In this document: piece by piece, positions 8,423 to 16,748 of the stretch | How the letters are laid out: each line of letters opens with the position of its first letter | Position numbering within the stretch: the stretch's first letter is position 1 | Notes under the pieces: model-generated | What the model was told of the DNA's origin: nothing | The model's database searches: none | What the model saw: the letters and a program-made list of their open reading frames with translations, nothing else | NCBI GenBank assembly: GCA_016875165.1 | Contig: VGSF01000046.1 | Location: 1-36,423, forward strand | DNA: 36,423 bases | From: Deltaproteobacteria bacterium | GTDB taxonomy: Bacteria; Desulfobacterota; SM23-61 | Reading direction: 5' to 3' | Position numbers and translations under genes: made by a program

Positions 8423-10765
8423 TTAGGATCCGGCTTTCGCTGCCATAAGCGTGGGAGTGATAAAAATCAGGAGCTCTTTCTTGGTGCTGAGGACTTCTTG
8501 GTTCTTGAAAAGCCAGCCCAGAACGGGAATTTTCATCAGCCAGGGAATCCCTTGCTGAGTCTCGGAGTTCTCCGATTCGTAGATTCCCCCGATGACCACT
8601 GTCTCTCCATCTTTTACCAGAACTTCCGTTTTCGCCTCGCGAACGTCCTTGCTGGGCACTTGAGTAATCGCGCTGCGGAAAGTTCCGCGGGCGTCCCTGT
8701 TAACTTGCACCTCCATCATTATGGTTCCATCGCCCGTCACTCGGGGAGTCACTTTCAATTGGAGAACGGCATCTTCCCACTGTATCTGCGTACCAGCCTG
8801 GGAAGTTGTCTCATAAGGGATCCTTTCTCCCTGCTTGATAAGTGCTTCCCGGTTCGTCAACGTGGCTAATTTAGGCCGAGCGATTACTTTGGTCTGGCCG
8901 TCGGTTTCTCCTAATTGAAGGCGCAAATCCAAGTTCACCAAATCTCCAGTTATTTTGCCGAAGGAAATACCCATCCCTCCCACCGGGGTATTGGCGCTGG
9001 AGGCTGGAAAGTTTACCACGAAATTAGACGGCATAATCAAATTCGTGCTGGCCCCCGTTGCGCTGGGAGTAAATCCCCAGCCTGCTGCTGCACTGGGATT
9101 ATTTCCAGTTAATCCCCAGGCAGTAGAACCTGTCTGGTTGTAACTACCCCCCCATTGAACACCCAACGAGCGCGCGAAAGTCGTAACGGCCTGGACAATT
9201 CGGGCCTCTATGAGCACCTGGGGCGTTGGGGTGTCTAATTTTTTAACAAGATTCTGGATTTCCTCAATCTGCGCCCGGGAATCCTGGATGATCAAGGTGT
9301 TCGTCCTTTCATCGGCTTTTACGGAACCACGTGGTCCTAAGAAGCCTTTTCCTTTATCATCCTTTTCCCGAATAAGTTTTTGCAGGTCAGTGGCTTTGGC
9401 ATAATTAACCACTATGGTTTCGGTGTGCAAAGTTTCTAATTTTTCCTTACTTTCCCGGGATTTAATCAAAATATCTTCTTCTTTTTGCTTTTCTTCCCGG
9501 TCCTTGCGAACGTTCTCCATGGTGGTGATGCGTAGGACGTTCCCTTCTTCAATTTTAATTAAATTTTTAGTGGAAAGAATAACTTCCAGAGCCTGGTCCC
9601 AGGGAACATTTACCATCCTTATGGTAATCTTGCCCTTGACGTCATCGGTGGTGATGATGTTCAGGTTGCTCACTTCCGCAATCAGCCGGAAGATGTTGTG
9701 CAGGTCCGCATCCTTAAAATCCAACGAAAGTCTCGCTCCCCTGAACTGGGCTGCCTGGCTTCTTTCCGCTTCTGGATCTGGTTTAGTTTCGGCAGGAGGC
9801 TCCCTTTCCTGGACCGGCGGTTTTTCCGCAGGAGGAGGCGCTGCAGTTTCCGCTACTTTTTTCGGTTCCGCCTCAGCGACCCGGGTCGGTTTGGCAGGTA
9901 AAGCAGGCGGAGGGGGTTCTTTCCGTACCGTCTCATCTTTCTCGCCTCCCAGCAGAACCTTCAGATCCTGGCCTTCTTTAGTTACTTTATACCGAGGTAA
10001 TTTATTCCCCGGAAAGGTTAAGACCACCCGCAATTTTTCAGGAGTCTGGCCCAGTCGGATGTTTTGTAACAACTGGCTGCCCACGTCGATATTTTTCTTG
10101 GTTGAAACATTGACCATCTTTGGCAGGTCAATGACCAAACGGGGGGGTCTGGCCAGTTGGTAACTTCGGTAATCCGGCATCGGGCCATCCCCTTTGATTT
10201 CCACTTCAACTATATTTGGCTTGGTTGAAATGGCCACATCCGTTACGGAACTGCTTCTGGGCAATGGTTTTTCTTTCTGGGGCTCTTCTTTTTTAACTTC
10301 TTGTTCTTTTTTGATCTCCTTGGCCAAAAGCACCGGCGGCTTGCCAAAATCGATATAAAGATAATTCCCCTCGGAGGTTGCGTTATACTCAACGAGTCGA
10401 TCAAGTCCAATCTCGATCCGCGCCCTCGGATTCTTGGGGTCATCAATTTGTTTATTCTGAATTACATTTACCGCGCCGCTTTGGACCTTAATTGGTCCAA
10501 CCAGCTTGCCTAATTTTGCCTGGGGCAAATCTACGACCACCCGCAGGGGGTTAACCGACTTGAAAACCTTATATTCAAATGGTTTGGAACCCTCAATAGA
10601 AACCCTGGAGCCTTCCGCCGATTCGGTCACTTCGATTTTTTTGATGGAGAGGGTTTCAGTTTTCTCTGCCGGCCCTTGAGAGAAGGAGGGGGAAACAAGA
10701 AAAAGAATGATCAGGGCCCCCCCAAAAAAGCGGCGGCAAAATCTTCTATAAAAATTTTCTTCCAT
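8423..10765 (-). CDS. pilQ: Type IV pilus secretin PilQ
   Basis: Forms the outer-membrane channel through which the type IV pilus emerges. The start is the ATG after GAAGGAGGAAAC, giving 780 aa; a longer frame adds 32 residues without a ribosome-binding site. It has a signal peptide (FFGGALIILFLVSPSFSQ), then two AMIN domains (~35-140 and ~170-275) that bind peptidoglycan. A Pro/Glu/Lys linker (~285-345) leads to the STN/N0 domain (RLSLDFKDADLHNIFRLIAEVSNLN), the N1 secretin domain, and the secretin core from QVLIEARIVQAVTTFARSLGVQWGG to VLGWLFKNQEV...ELLIFITPTLM. It is last in pilM-N-O-P-Q, 13 bases after pilP, and is followed by a terminator. Confidence 0.97.
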   Translation of the reverse strand: MEENFYRRFCRRFFGGALIILFLVSPSFSQGPAEKTETLSIKKIEVTESAEGSRVSIEGSKPFEYKVFKSVNPLRVVVDLPQAKLGKLVGPIKVQSGAVNVIQNKQIDDPKNPRARIEIGLDRLVEYNATSEGNYLYIDFGKPPVLLAKEIKKEQEVKKEEPQKEKPLPRSSSVTDVAISTKPNIVEVEIKGDGPMPDYRSYQLARPPRLVIDLPKMVNVSTKKNIDVGSQLLQNIRLGQTPEKLRVVLTFPGNKLPRYKVTKEGQDLKVLLGGEKDETVRKEPPPPALPAKPTRVAEAEPKKVAETAAPPPAEKPPVQEREPPAETKPDPEAERSQAAQFRGARLSLDFKDADLHNIFRLIAEVSNLNIITTDDVKGKITIRMVNVPWDQALEVILSTKNLIKIEEGNVLRITTMENVRKDREEKQKEEDILIKSRESKEKLETLHTETIVVNYAKATDLQKLIREKDDKGKGFLGPRGSVKADERTNTLIIQDSRAQIEEIQNLVKKLDTPTPQVLIEARIVQAVTTFARSLGVQWGGSYNQTGSTAWGLTGNNPSAAAGWGFTPSATGASTNLIMPSNFVVNFPASSANTPVGGMGISFGKITGDLVNLDLRLQLGETDGQTKVIARPKLATLTNREALIKQGERIPYETTSQAGTQIQWEDAVLQLKVTPRVTGDGTIMMEVQVNRDARGTFRSAITQVPSKDVREAKTEVLVKDGETVVIGGIYESENSETQQGIPWLMKIPVLGWLFKNQEVLSTKKELLIFITPTLMAAKAGS

Positions 10766-10778
10766 GTTTCCTCCTTCA

Positions 10779-11324
10779 CTAATCAGCATAAAGCTTGAGG
10801 GTAACCTCCCGGGTGCTGAATTTACCGGCTGCGGTTTCATATTTTTCGCTGACGACGACACCCGCGGGGGTGATCTGGGTGACTTTCCCTTTGTTCTTTC
10901 CGATGGGCGTTCCGTTCATGATGATATATCCTTTGCCTGCCCCATCTTCCACCATGGCCCGCGGCTCCCGGACACCCCAGATGAGGGCCACTAATTTGAT
11001 CTGGCTCAACTCCAATCTCTCCAGAGGGGTGCCTGGTTCAGGTGCCGCCTCGGCGACCTTTTTTAAGGTTAAGGGGGTTTCTGGTTTTTCAACAACTAAT
11101 GGTTTAAACGGATCCGGCTTTCCTTTCGGATTATACGTATAAGTCACAACCGGCGGCGGCTCTACCTTAACTACCCGAGCAGGAATAGCTGCTGCCTTGG
11201 CCGGAGCGACCTTCGGTTTGGCAGCCGGGGGCACAGTACCTTTAGTCGTTTTGGGCGGATCTCCCCCGCAACCCCCGAGTATCAGAGTAATGCCCAGAAA
11301 AAATACGGCCCCCAGTCCTTTCAT
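10779..11324 (-). CDS. pilP: Type IV pilus lipoprotein PilP
   Basis: PilP is an inner-membrane lipoprotein that links the PilN-PilO complex to PilQ. The chosen ATG follows AAGGAGCTTTATCCC and gives 181 aa. The signal peptide ends LILGGC with Cys19. A proline/alanine/lysine-rich linker (~25-75) is followed by the compact PilP beta domain (PLERLELSQIKLVALIWGVREPRAMVEDGAGKGYIIMNGTPIGKNKGKVTQI). Its position between pilO and pilQ supports the call. Confidence 0.94.
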   Translation of the reverse strand: MKGLGAVFFLGITLILGGCGGDPPKTTKGTVPPAAKPKVAPAKAAAIPARVVKVEPPPVVTYTYNPKGKPDPFKPLVVEKPETPLTLKKVAEAAPEPGTPLERLELSQIKLVALIWGVREPRAMVEDGAGKGYIIMNGTPIGKNKGKVTQITPAGVVVSEKYETAAGKFSTREVTLKLYAD

Positions 11325-11337
11325 GGGATAAAGCTCC

Positions 11338-11976
11338 TTACTTCTTAGCAGGCGGGACTCCTTTTTTCTCACCTGTAACCGCTTTGTCTTTGGCAGGCTC
11401 TACGGCTTCCCTCTCGATGAATTTGAAAGTGGTGGCTGTACAGGAAGTCGTTATTTCCCACCGTCCAAAAACCTCTTTCGCCCCCTCCATGGTAACCCCG
11501 GAAATATTTACGATCCGGGGCATCTTACCAACTTTATCGAAGAATATGGCCACTTCGTTATACGTCCCTTTAACCTTAATTTCTACAGGAATTTCGGCGT
11601 AAAAATCACGGGTTAACTCTGGAGAAGGACGGAAGAGGAGGAATTCCAGCCCGGCTTCTTTACCTAAATTAGAAACATTCGCCAAGAGGGAAGGAATCTC
11701 TTTGCTTGTGGGAAGTTGAGCGATAGCCAGATTCAACTCTTCCCTGAGTTTGGCGGCTTCTGCCTGAAAGCGTTTGATGTTGGCCACGATGGTACGCAGT
11801 TCTCGAATCTGCGTTTCCAGCTTGCCCATTTCCGCTGTCTTCTTTTCGAGCTCCTGGGATTTAGGCAGATATACCAAATAAAAATAAAGCCCCAGAATGA
11901 CGGCCAGAATTAAAACAAAAAACAAAATCTTGCGGGAGGTGGGCAGCTTGACGATAGTATCAACGGTAATGGCCAC
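11338..11976 (-). CDS. pilO: Type IV pilus inner-membrane protein PilO
   Basis: A 212-aa bitopic membrane protein with a short cytoplasmic N terminus, one membrane helix (~17-35, ILFFVLILAVILGLYFYLV), a periplasmic coiled coil (~38-85), and a ferredoxin-like periplasmic domain (IPSLLANVSNLGKEAGLEFLLFRP ... VEIKVKGTYNEVAIFFDKVGKMPRIVNI). It pairs with PilN to form the alignment complex. The last ~20 residues are Lys/Pro-rich. It lies 13 bases before pilP and 12 after pilN. Confidence 0.95.
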   Translation of the reverse strand: MAITVDTIVKLPTSRKILFFVLILAVILGLYFYLVYLPKSQELEKKTAEMGKLETQIRELRTIVANIKRFQAEAAKLREELNLAIAQLPTSKEIPSLLANVSNLGKEAGLEFLLFRPSPELTRDFYAEIPVEIKVKGTYNEVAIFFDKVGKMPRIVNISGVTMEGAKEVFGRWEITTSCTATTFKFIEREAVEPAKDKAVTGEKKGVPPAKK

Positions 11977-11988
11977 GGCTTATCTCCC

Positions 11989-12555
11989 TTATGAGGCGGG
12001 CCCGCTGGGCGGTAACCCGAATTCAACAATACAGGTTAAGGTGAACTCTTTTAGTTTTATGTCTTTCCGCTCCAGTTGCTGGGAGACGATCAGTTCCACG
12101 TTCTTGATGCCCCCGGCTTTCTCCAGGCGGGTCATGAATTGGGCGATTGTGGGGTTGTCCAAGGCTATACCCTTCATCTCCATCTTTCCGTCTTTTTCTT
12201 TTAAGGAGGTCAACCAGAGCCGGCCGGGAAGGGAGGTGGCCAATTCATCCAGCACGCGCACAGGCCCTGTCTTGGCCCGCTGCAGGGTGTAAATAATGTT
12301 CAACCGCCGCTGCAGGTCTTCTTTTTCGGCTTTAAATTTATCTACGTCTTTAGTGTCGATTTTCAGCTTTTTGATTTCTTCGTTATAGACCGCGATCTGG
12401 GCCTCGACCTTGCCAAGTCGGCTGGAAAGGGAAAGATGGAAAAAAATAATGATTAAAACCACACCGCCCAGGGATAGAGACAGGATGGACAGCATCTGCC
12501 GGGTGGTCTCTTTCTTCTTTAACACCCTAACTGGCAGTAAATTGATGCGAATCAT
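11989..12555 (-). CDS. pilN: Type IV pilus inner-membrane protein PilN
   Basis: A 188-aa protein starting MIRINLLPVR, the diagnostic PilN N terminus that binds PilM. A single membrane helix (~24-45, ILSLSLGGVVLIIIFFHLSL), a coiled coil, and a periplasmic domain with LDELATSLPGRLWLTSLKEKDGKMEMKGIALDNPTIAQFM follow. The ATG overlaps the pilM stop in ATGA, so the two are translationally coupled. An ORF with 32 more residues exists but only reads pilM in another frame. Confidence 0.95.
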   Translation of the reverse strand: MIRINLLPVRVLKKKETTRQMLSILSLSLGGVVLIIIFFHLSLSSRLGKVEAQIAVYNEEIKKLKIDTKDVDKFKAEKEDLQRRLNIIYTLQRAKTGPVRVLDELATSLPGRLWLTSLKEKDGKMEMKGIALDNPTIAQFMTRLEKAGGIKNVELIVSQQLERKDIKLKEFTLTCIVEFGLPPSGPAS

Positions 12556-13607
12556 TTTAAGCCCTCTCTCCTCAAGGCCAGTCCCACTCCGACAACGGCT
12601 AAGGGAGCGATCTGCAGGATGTATTCGGGGTCGAACATTTCCGGGTGGCAATCAATCTTGGCAAAGGGGTTAAAAACTTCCACCGGCGTTCCGATGCGTT
12701 CCTCAATCAATCCCGGGAGCATCTGAATTCTGGCGCATCCCCCGCTTATGATAACTTTTTTGATATCCCCTCCCGAAGTGGAAGCTGCAAAAAATTCCAG
12801 AGACCTCCTAACTTCGGTGGCCAATTGTTCGGCCGTCCCCTGGATGATCTTTTCTACTTCAGCGCTCTGGAAACCGGCATCCTTTTCCTTAACCTTCAGG
12901 GCTTCGGCTTCATCATAGGTCAGCTTCAGACGTTTCTGGATTTCTTCGGTAATCTGGCGCCCGCCGACGGATATGTCGCGGGTGAAGGCCGAAGTGCCCC
13001 CTTTCAGAATATTAATGTTCATGACTCCTGCCCCGATGTTGACCAGAGCCACGACTTCATCTTCGGTCCATTCGTAGTTCAAGTTGTAGGCGTTCTCGAT
13101 GGCAAAAGAATCCACATCCACAACGATCGGACGAAGACCGGCTTCTTCTATAACCGCAGTGTAGTCATTAATCATATCTTTTTTGGCCGCCACTAAAAGC
13201 ACGGCCATCTGATCCGGGCCGGCCGGTTCATCCAGAATTTGGAAGTCTAAGTTTACATCCTCGATGTCAAAAGGAATATATTGCTCCGCTTCCCATTTAA
13301 TGGACTCTTCCAACTGGACTTCGGACATGGAGGCAACATTAATTTTCTTGATGATCACCGAATGCCCGGATATGGAAACGGCGACATTCTTGGTTTTTAC
13401 CTTTAAACCTTCCACCAAGCTGCGGATCGATTCCACTATACTGGCCGAATCCATAAAGGCCCCGTCCACAATGGCTTCTGGAGGAAGGGGAATCAAACCG
13501 AAATGTTTCAGTTTCGGATTTTTCTTGCTCCATTCTAACTCCACAGCTTTGATGGAACTCGACCCTATGTCCAAGCCGATTATATCACTTTTGGTAAAGA
13601 GCCCCAT
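12552..13607 (-). CDS. pilM: Type IV pilus actin-like ATPase PilM
   Basis: A 351-aa cytoplasmic actin-fold protein that docks on the PilN tail. It has the phosphate-1 motif (IIGLDIGSSSIKAVEL, ~8-24), the SVSISGHSVIIKKINVASMSEVQLEESIKWEAEQYIPFDIEDV segment typical of PilM, GAGVMNINILKGG as phosphate-2, and IISGGCARIQMLPGLIEERIG as the adenosine motif. The ATG follows GGTAGGAGAAA, which overlaps the stop of the preceding gene. It is the first of the core pil genes. Confidence 0.96.
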   Translation of the reverse strand: MGLFTKSDIIGLDIGSSSIKAVELEWSKKNPKLKHFGLIPLPPEAIVDGAFMDSASIVESIRSLVEGLKVKTKNVAVSISGHSVIIKKINVASMSEVQLEESIKWEAEQYIPFDIEDVNLDFQILDEPAGPDQMAVLLVAAKKDMINDYTAVIEEAGLRPIVVDVDSFAIENAYNLNYEWTEDEVVALVNIGAGVMNINILKGGTSAFTRDISVGGRQITEEIQKRLKLTYDEAEALKVKEKDAGFQSAEVEKIIQGTAEQLATEVRRSLEFFAASTSGGDIKKVIISGGCARIQMLPGLIEERIGTPVEVFNPFAKIDCHPEMFDPEYILQIAPLAVVGVGLALRREGLK

Positions 13608-13613
13608 TTTCTC

Positions 13614-14822
13614 CTACCGGTTGGGCAAAACTTCCATCCCTTTGCCCAAAATTTGAAATACATTGATCCGCGGGTACTGTTTGGTCCGGATCCGTTCTTT
13701 TTCACTGGGAACGTAGATAGATAAAACCACCAATGTCGTTGTCCCGGGAAAAACTTGAACTTCTGTCATTTCGGAATAGGTTTCATTGTTCTTTAAGTCC
13801 AAAAAGCTGGTTACGAGGCGGTAATCCTGGGCAGGAACCCTTTCATCAAAATAAACGCTGTTAGTGGAACACTTGCCGTGCAGGAAAGAATATTCCATCT
13901 GCCTCAGGGAATCCTTTACCATGCTCAACGGCGCCAGAAGAAGTTCTCCCAATCCAATCCTGATCTGTTCGGGTACGGTTGCTTCTTCCTTCCCCGCCAC
14001 AAAGACAAAAGGAACTTTCGCCCAGGGGAAAGGCCGGTCTTTATTGAATTGTTTCGCATATTCCGTTTCCAGCAAAGCACTTCCCCGGTTGTTGGTCAGA
14101 ATCACCAGCCGGCCTTCTTCCATGGTGCGGATTTCCCCCCGAAGGGCGATGCCTGTGGCCTCCTGCAGGGCTTGTTCAGTCGGCATGGGGATTTCCGCTT
14201 TCAGAGTAAGGACATCCACAATGTTTTTTTCCAGTTCATTGGCCCCAACCTTAAACTGAAAATTGACTATGGAAGCAGAAACCCGCAGGCTTCGCCCGAC
14301 CCCCTTTTGCACTTCTCCCGTAATGAAGGCGTGAATCCCGTTGTCCGGGTCCATCGTGTTGATCCGCCGTTGTAAACGGTGCAGGTCCTGGGTATTCAGC
14401 TTTCCCAGAACACTGAGGCCGTTCCATCTTAAATAGCGGTTAATTTTCTCCTGGCTTACAATGTCGAATTGGTTCTGGGGATAAAGCCGCCTGGTTATTT
14501 TATCGGCCAACTCCCTCCCGGACTTAACTACATTCCCGGCCCCGTCCGTAAAATCGAAGACAGCCACCCGGACAACCGGCCGATTGCGGTAATTGAAGAA
14601 CTTCTTGGCCAGAGCAGTTTCCAGGCTGGAGAAGAATTTTTCTGTGGCAATTTCTTGCTCGGTGTATGTCCGTCCTGGTGTTCTTTCCTCCATTGCCCGG
14701 ACTTCCTGGGAGGTGATAGGTGCGGATGCTACCATAATAAGGATGAACAGAAAAATGAAGTGCATGGGGATATTTTCCCTTTTACTGAAGGATACAGGTA
14801 AAATTCGGGGGAGAAATTTCAT
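13614..14822 (-). CDS. Secreted FlgO/CsgG-like envelope protein preceding pilM
   Basis: A protein of up to 402 aa. The first ATG overlaps the stop of the XRE gene in ATGA; an internal ATG at 14765 would give a shorter, more standard signal peptide (MHFIFLFILIMVASAPITSQ). Residues ~60-200 show the fold of FlgO/TolB-N/CsgG-type proteins (VRVAVFDFTDGAGNVVKSGRELADKITRRLYPQNQFDIVSQEKINRYL), with a mixed alpha-beta C-terminal half I do not recognise. Its position 6 bases upstream of pilM suggests an accessory envelope role in pilus assembly or surface attachment; that is inference. It has no lipobox. Confidence 0.65.
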   Translation of the reverse strand: MKFLPRILPVSFSKRENIPMHFIFLFILIMVASAPITSQEVRAMEERTPGRTYTEQEIATEKFFSSLETALAKKFFNYRNRPVVRVAVFDFTDGAGNVVKSGRELADKITRRLYPQNQFDIVSQEKINRYLRWNGLSVLGKLNTQDLHRLQRRINTMDPDNGIHAFITGEVQKGVGRSLRVSASIVNFQFKVGANELEKNIVDVLTLKAEIPMPTEQALQEATGIALRGEIRTMEEGRLVILTNNRGSALLETEYAKQFNKDRPFPWAKVPFVFVAGKEEATVPEQIRIGLGELLLAPLSMVKDSLRQMEYSFLHGKCSTNSVYFDERVPAQDYRLVTSFLDLKNNETYSEMTEVQVFPGTTTLVVLSIYVPSEKERIRTKQYPRINVFQILGKGMEVLPNR

Positions 14823-15016
14823 TTTTCATCCCAGAAAATTTTTTCTCGTTCAGAGAGCTTTAGTCCAAGAGCAAAAATGATCTTTCGTTTCGTCTCCAGA
14901 CGGCAATTTTTCCCTTTTTCCACTCTGTCAAGTGTCAAGGTGGAAATTCCCGCTTTCCGCGCTAATTCGGCCTTGCTCAGTAAAAGTTCTTCGCGATATT
15001 GTTTGAGGGAATTCAT
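14819..15016 (-). CDS. Small XRE-family helix-turn-helix protein
   Basis: A 65-aa protein consisting of a single HTH_3/Cro-C1-type domain (YREELLLSKAELARKAGISTLTLDRVEKGKNCRLETKRKIIFALGLKLSE). It is the first gene before the envelope protein and pilM-Q, overlapping the next gene by 4 bases, so it may autoregulate or control the pilus operon. Many small XRE proteins are mobile-element or toxin-antitoxin components, but no toxin partner is visible here. Confidence 0.8.
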   Translation of the reverse strand: MNSLKQYREELLLSKAELARKAGISTLTLDRVEKGKNCRLETKRKIIFALGLKLSEREKIFWDEK

Positions 15017-15445
15017 GTCAATATTCAGCGCCGCGTAGGCTAATTTTTAAAACGGTTTACAGCACAACCCCGAGTCTAAGGCTTTGCAGTGCAAAATGAA
15101 TTCCCGAAAATATGAAATTAGGCAATTTTTTAAAATTTAAATTAATTTAAGCTTAATTATATATAATTTATATCCCCTAAATCACCATTATCTCTTTAAT
15201 TTATTTAAATTTATTTTAAATATTGATTAAAATTAGATTAAGGAGTTTTTGTAACTTAATTTTAAACCGGTTGGCTTTTAAAAATCTTTCCCAAATGGCA
15301 TCTATGTTCATTTTTGGCATTTATACAACATTTTTTCAACCAGTTCTGAGTTAATTTCACTACAGATTTGCAAAAAAACGGGGGTAATCAGGTCTGGAAG
15401 GTTATGCAGTCAGCGCTCGGCAAAACGACCGCAGATTATCCCTTA
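15017..15445. other. AT-rich intergenic region upstream of the pil operon
   Basis: 429 bases without a supported gene. The part from ~15110 to 15260 is almost pure A/T. Two related motifs, AAAACGGTTTAC (15050s) and TTTAAACCGGTTGGC (15260s), flank the AT-rich core and could be a binding site pair. The pil promoter probably lies here, but I could not fix a -10/-35 pair or a sigma-54 site. Confidence 0.5.
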
Positions 15446-15736
15446 CTAATCGAATTTATATATAATCTCTCCTTTCTTAACAAGCCCTAATTCCTCGCGG
15501 GCGATTTTTTCAACTTCTTCTTTTTTGTTGTTTTTCATCCTTTCAACTTGGTGGGCCAGCTTTTGGTTTTCCTCGTCCAAGCGGGCATTGGCCACCTTGA
15601 TTTTTTCCCGCTCTTCTTTTAGATGGTAAATTTGCATCAGACCCCGCCCGCCGAAGATGGCCAAAAAAAGCATGGCCGAAACAAAAATGCCCAGGAATAA
15701 AAGATATTGTTTGCGAACAGTTCCGAAGAAGCGCAT
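15446..15736 (-). CDS. ftsB: FtsB/DivIC-type septum formation initiator
   Basis: A 96-aa bitopic protein with a short cytoplasmic N terminus, one membrane helix (~11-30, LLFLGIFVSAMLFLAIFGG), a coiled coil (~36-75, HLKEEREKIKVANARLDEENQKLAHQVERMKNN), and the closing EKIAREELGLVKKGEIIYKF, which is characteristic of the family. FtsB joins FtsL and FtsQ at the divisome. No clear ribosome-binding site precedes the ATG. It is not next to enolase here, the usual neighbour in Proteobacteria. Confidence 0.85.
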   Translation of the reverse strand: MRFFGTVRKQYLLFLGIFVSAMLFLAIFGGRGLMQIYHLKEEREKIKVANARLDEENQKLAHQVERMKNNKKEEVEKIAREELGLVKKGEIIYKFD

Positions 15737-15807
15737 AAGGGAAAATGCATTATTTTTATGATTATTTGAAATAATAAACTTTTCCCCAAAAATTGTAAAG
15801 AATTTTT

Positions 15808-16533
15808 TTATGCCTTTTTCACATAAACTTCCCGGGCGATTTCTTCATCGAGGGCCAGGGCTGTCTCCCCAATCTCTAACACAAAAGATGGGCGTTTTTG
15901 GGCCAAGCGCACCACTGATCCGGGAATTAACCCCAGGGAACTCAGCCGCTCCAAACGGGATCGCGAACGGGGAGTAATGAAAACGATGCGCCCCTCCTCT
16001 CCTAATCTCAAGTCGGCGAGAGGGCGGACCAGGGGTTCTACCTCCCTTTTGAATCGGGCACAACAGGGGCCCCTGGGAATAGGTTTACCATGGGGGCAAA
16101 TCGGCGGATGCCCCAGGAAAGCACACACACTGTCCAGCACCTGGGGGCTAAGAACATGTTCGAACTGGCAGGCGCTTGATTCCATATATTTCTCATCCAG
16201 CGCAAAAACCTCGGAAAGCAGCCTCTCAGCCAGGCGATGTCGGCGGATGATCTCTTCGGCCCGCCGTTCTCCTTCTTCCAAAAAAGCCACCTGTCCTTCG
16301 CGAAGGGAAATCCATCCATCGCCTTCCATTTTTGCCAATATTAGTTCCGCGTCTTCTTCTTCGGTCATCCGCAGAAATTCCTCCACATTGAACAGCCCCC
16401 TTTCACGCATTGTCCATATAAGCTCTAAGATTTCTTCCCGCCGATGAGCTTCGCTCTTTTTCTCAGCATCATTCCCTCCCCTGCCAAACCTTTTCCGGCC
16501 CGGGGCAGCCGCTCCCCCTCTGGCTTGATTCAT
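15808..16533 (-). CDS. DtxR/MntR-family metal-dependent repressor with FeoA-like SH3 domain
   Basis: A 241-aa protein. Residues ~1-28 are a Gly/Arg/Lys-rich tail. A winged helix (~30-95) is followed by the DtxR dimerisation/metal domain (RRHRLAERLLSEVFALDEKYMESSACQFEHVLSPQVLDSVCAFLGHPPICPHGKPIP) with the metal-ligand set C122-x2-E125-H126. A FeoA-like SH3 domain (~170-241, RLSSLGLIPGSVVRLAQKRPSFVLEIGETALALDEEIAREVYV) closes it. The start lies in an ATGA overlap with the Cys-rich gene. It is last in the fur-feoB operon, so the operon carries both a Fur and a DtxR-type regulator. The FeoA-like domain could either sense metal or serve FeoB, since no separate feoA is present. Confidence 0.87.
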   Translation of the reverse strand: MNQARGGAAAPGRKRFGRGGNDAEKKSEAHRREEILELIWTMRERGLFNVEEFLRMTEEEDAELILAKMEGDGWISLREGQVAFLEEGERRAEEIIRRHRLAERLLSEVFALDEKYMESSACQFEHVLSPQVLDSVCAFLGHPPICPHGKPIPRGPCCARFKREVEPLVRPLADLRLGEEGRIVFITPRSRSRLERLSSLGLIPGSVVRLAQKRPSFVLEIGETALALDEEIAREVYVKKA

Positions 16534-16748
16534 CGGCCTACCTCCTTTTCATCCTTTTTCTTCCCCAAAAATCTCTTCAAAAAATTTACCGTACCGGATT
16601 CTTCTACGAAGCGATAACGGCAACGGGGGCAACAAATCAGGCCGCAGTACTTCCCCAGCGGACAACTTCCGGAACATACGCCCTCCTCCTGGTGAAAATG
16701 ATGCCCGCAAAGTGGACAGTGGAAGGTTTGACCTCTTTCTTCATTCAT
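16530..16748 (-). CDS. Small Cys-rich Feo-associated protein
   Basis: 72 aa with eight cysteines: C11-x2-C14, then C25, C29, C35, C39, C40 and C43, plus four histidines (H10, H16, H17, H19). The first pair resembles a zinc ribbon (FHCPLCGHHFH); the second part (CSGSCPLGKYCGLICCPRC) could hold a zinc site or a [4Fe-4S] cluster. The C-terminal third is basic. It overlaps feoB by 4 bases and the dtxR-feoA gene by 4 bases, so it is an integral part of the operon. It does not resemble FeoC sequence; a FeoC-like accessory role is inference. Confidence 0.75.
   Translation of the reverse strand: MNEERGQTFHCPLCGHHFHQEEGVCSGSCPLGKYCGLICCPRCRYRFVEESGTVNFLKRFLGKKKDEKEVGR

Noticed and set aside
15110..15260. 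AT-rich tract as a possible replication origin
   Set aside because: No DnaA boxes, iterons or rep gene nearby; more likely a promoter region.
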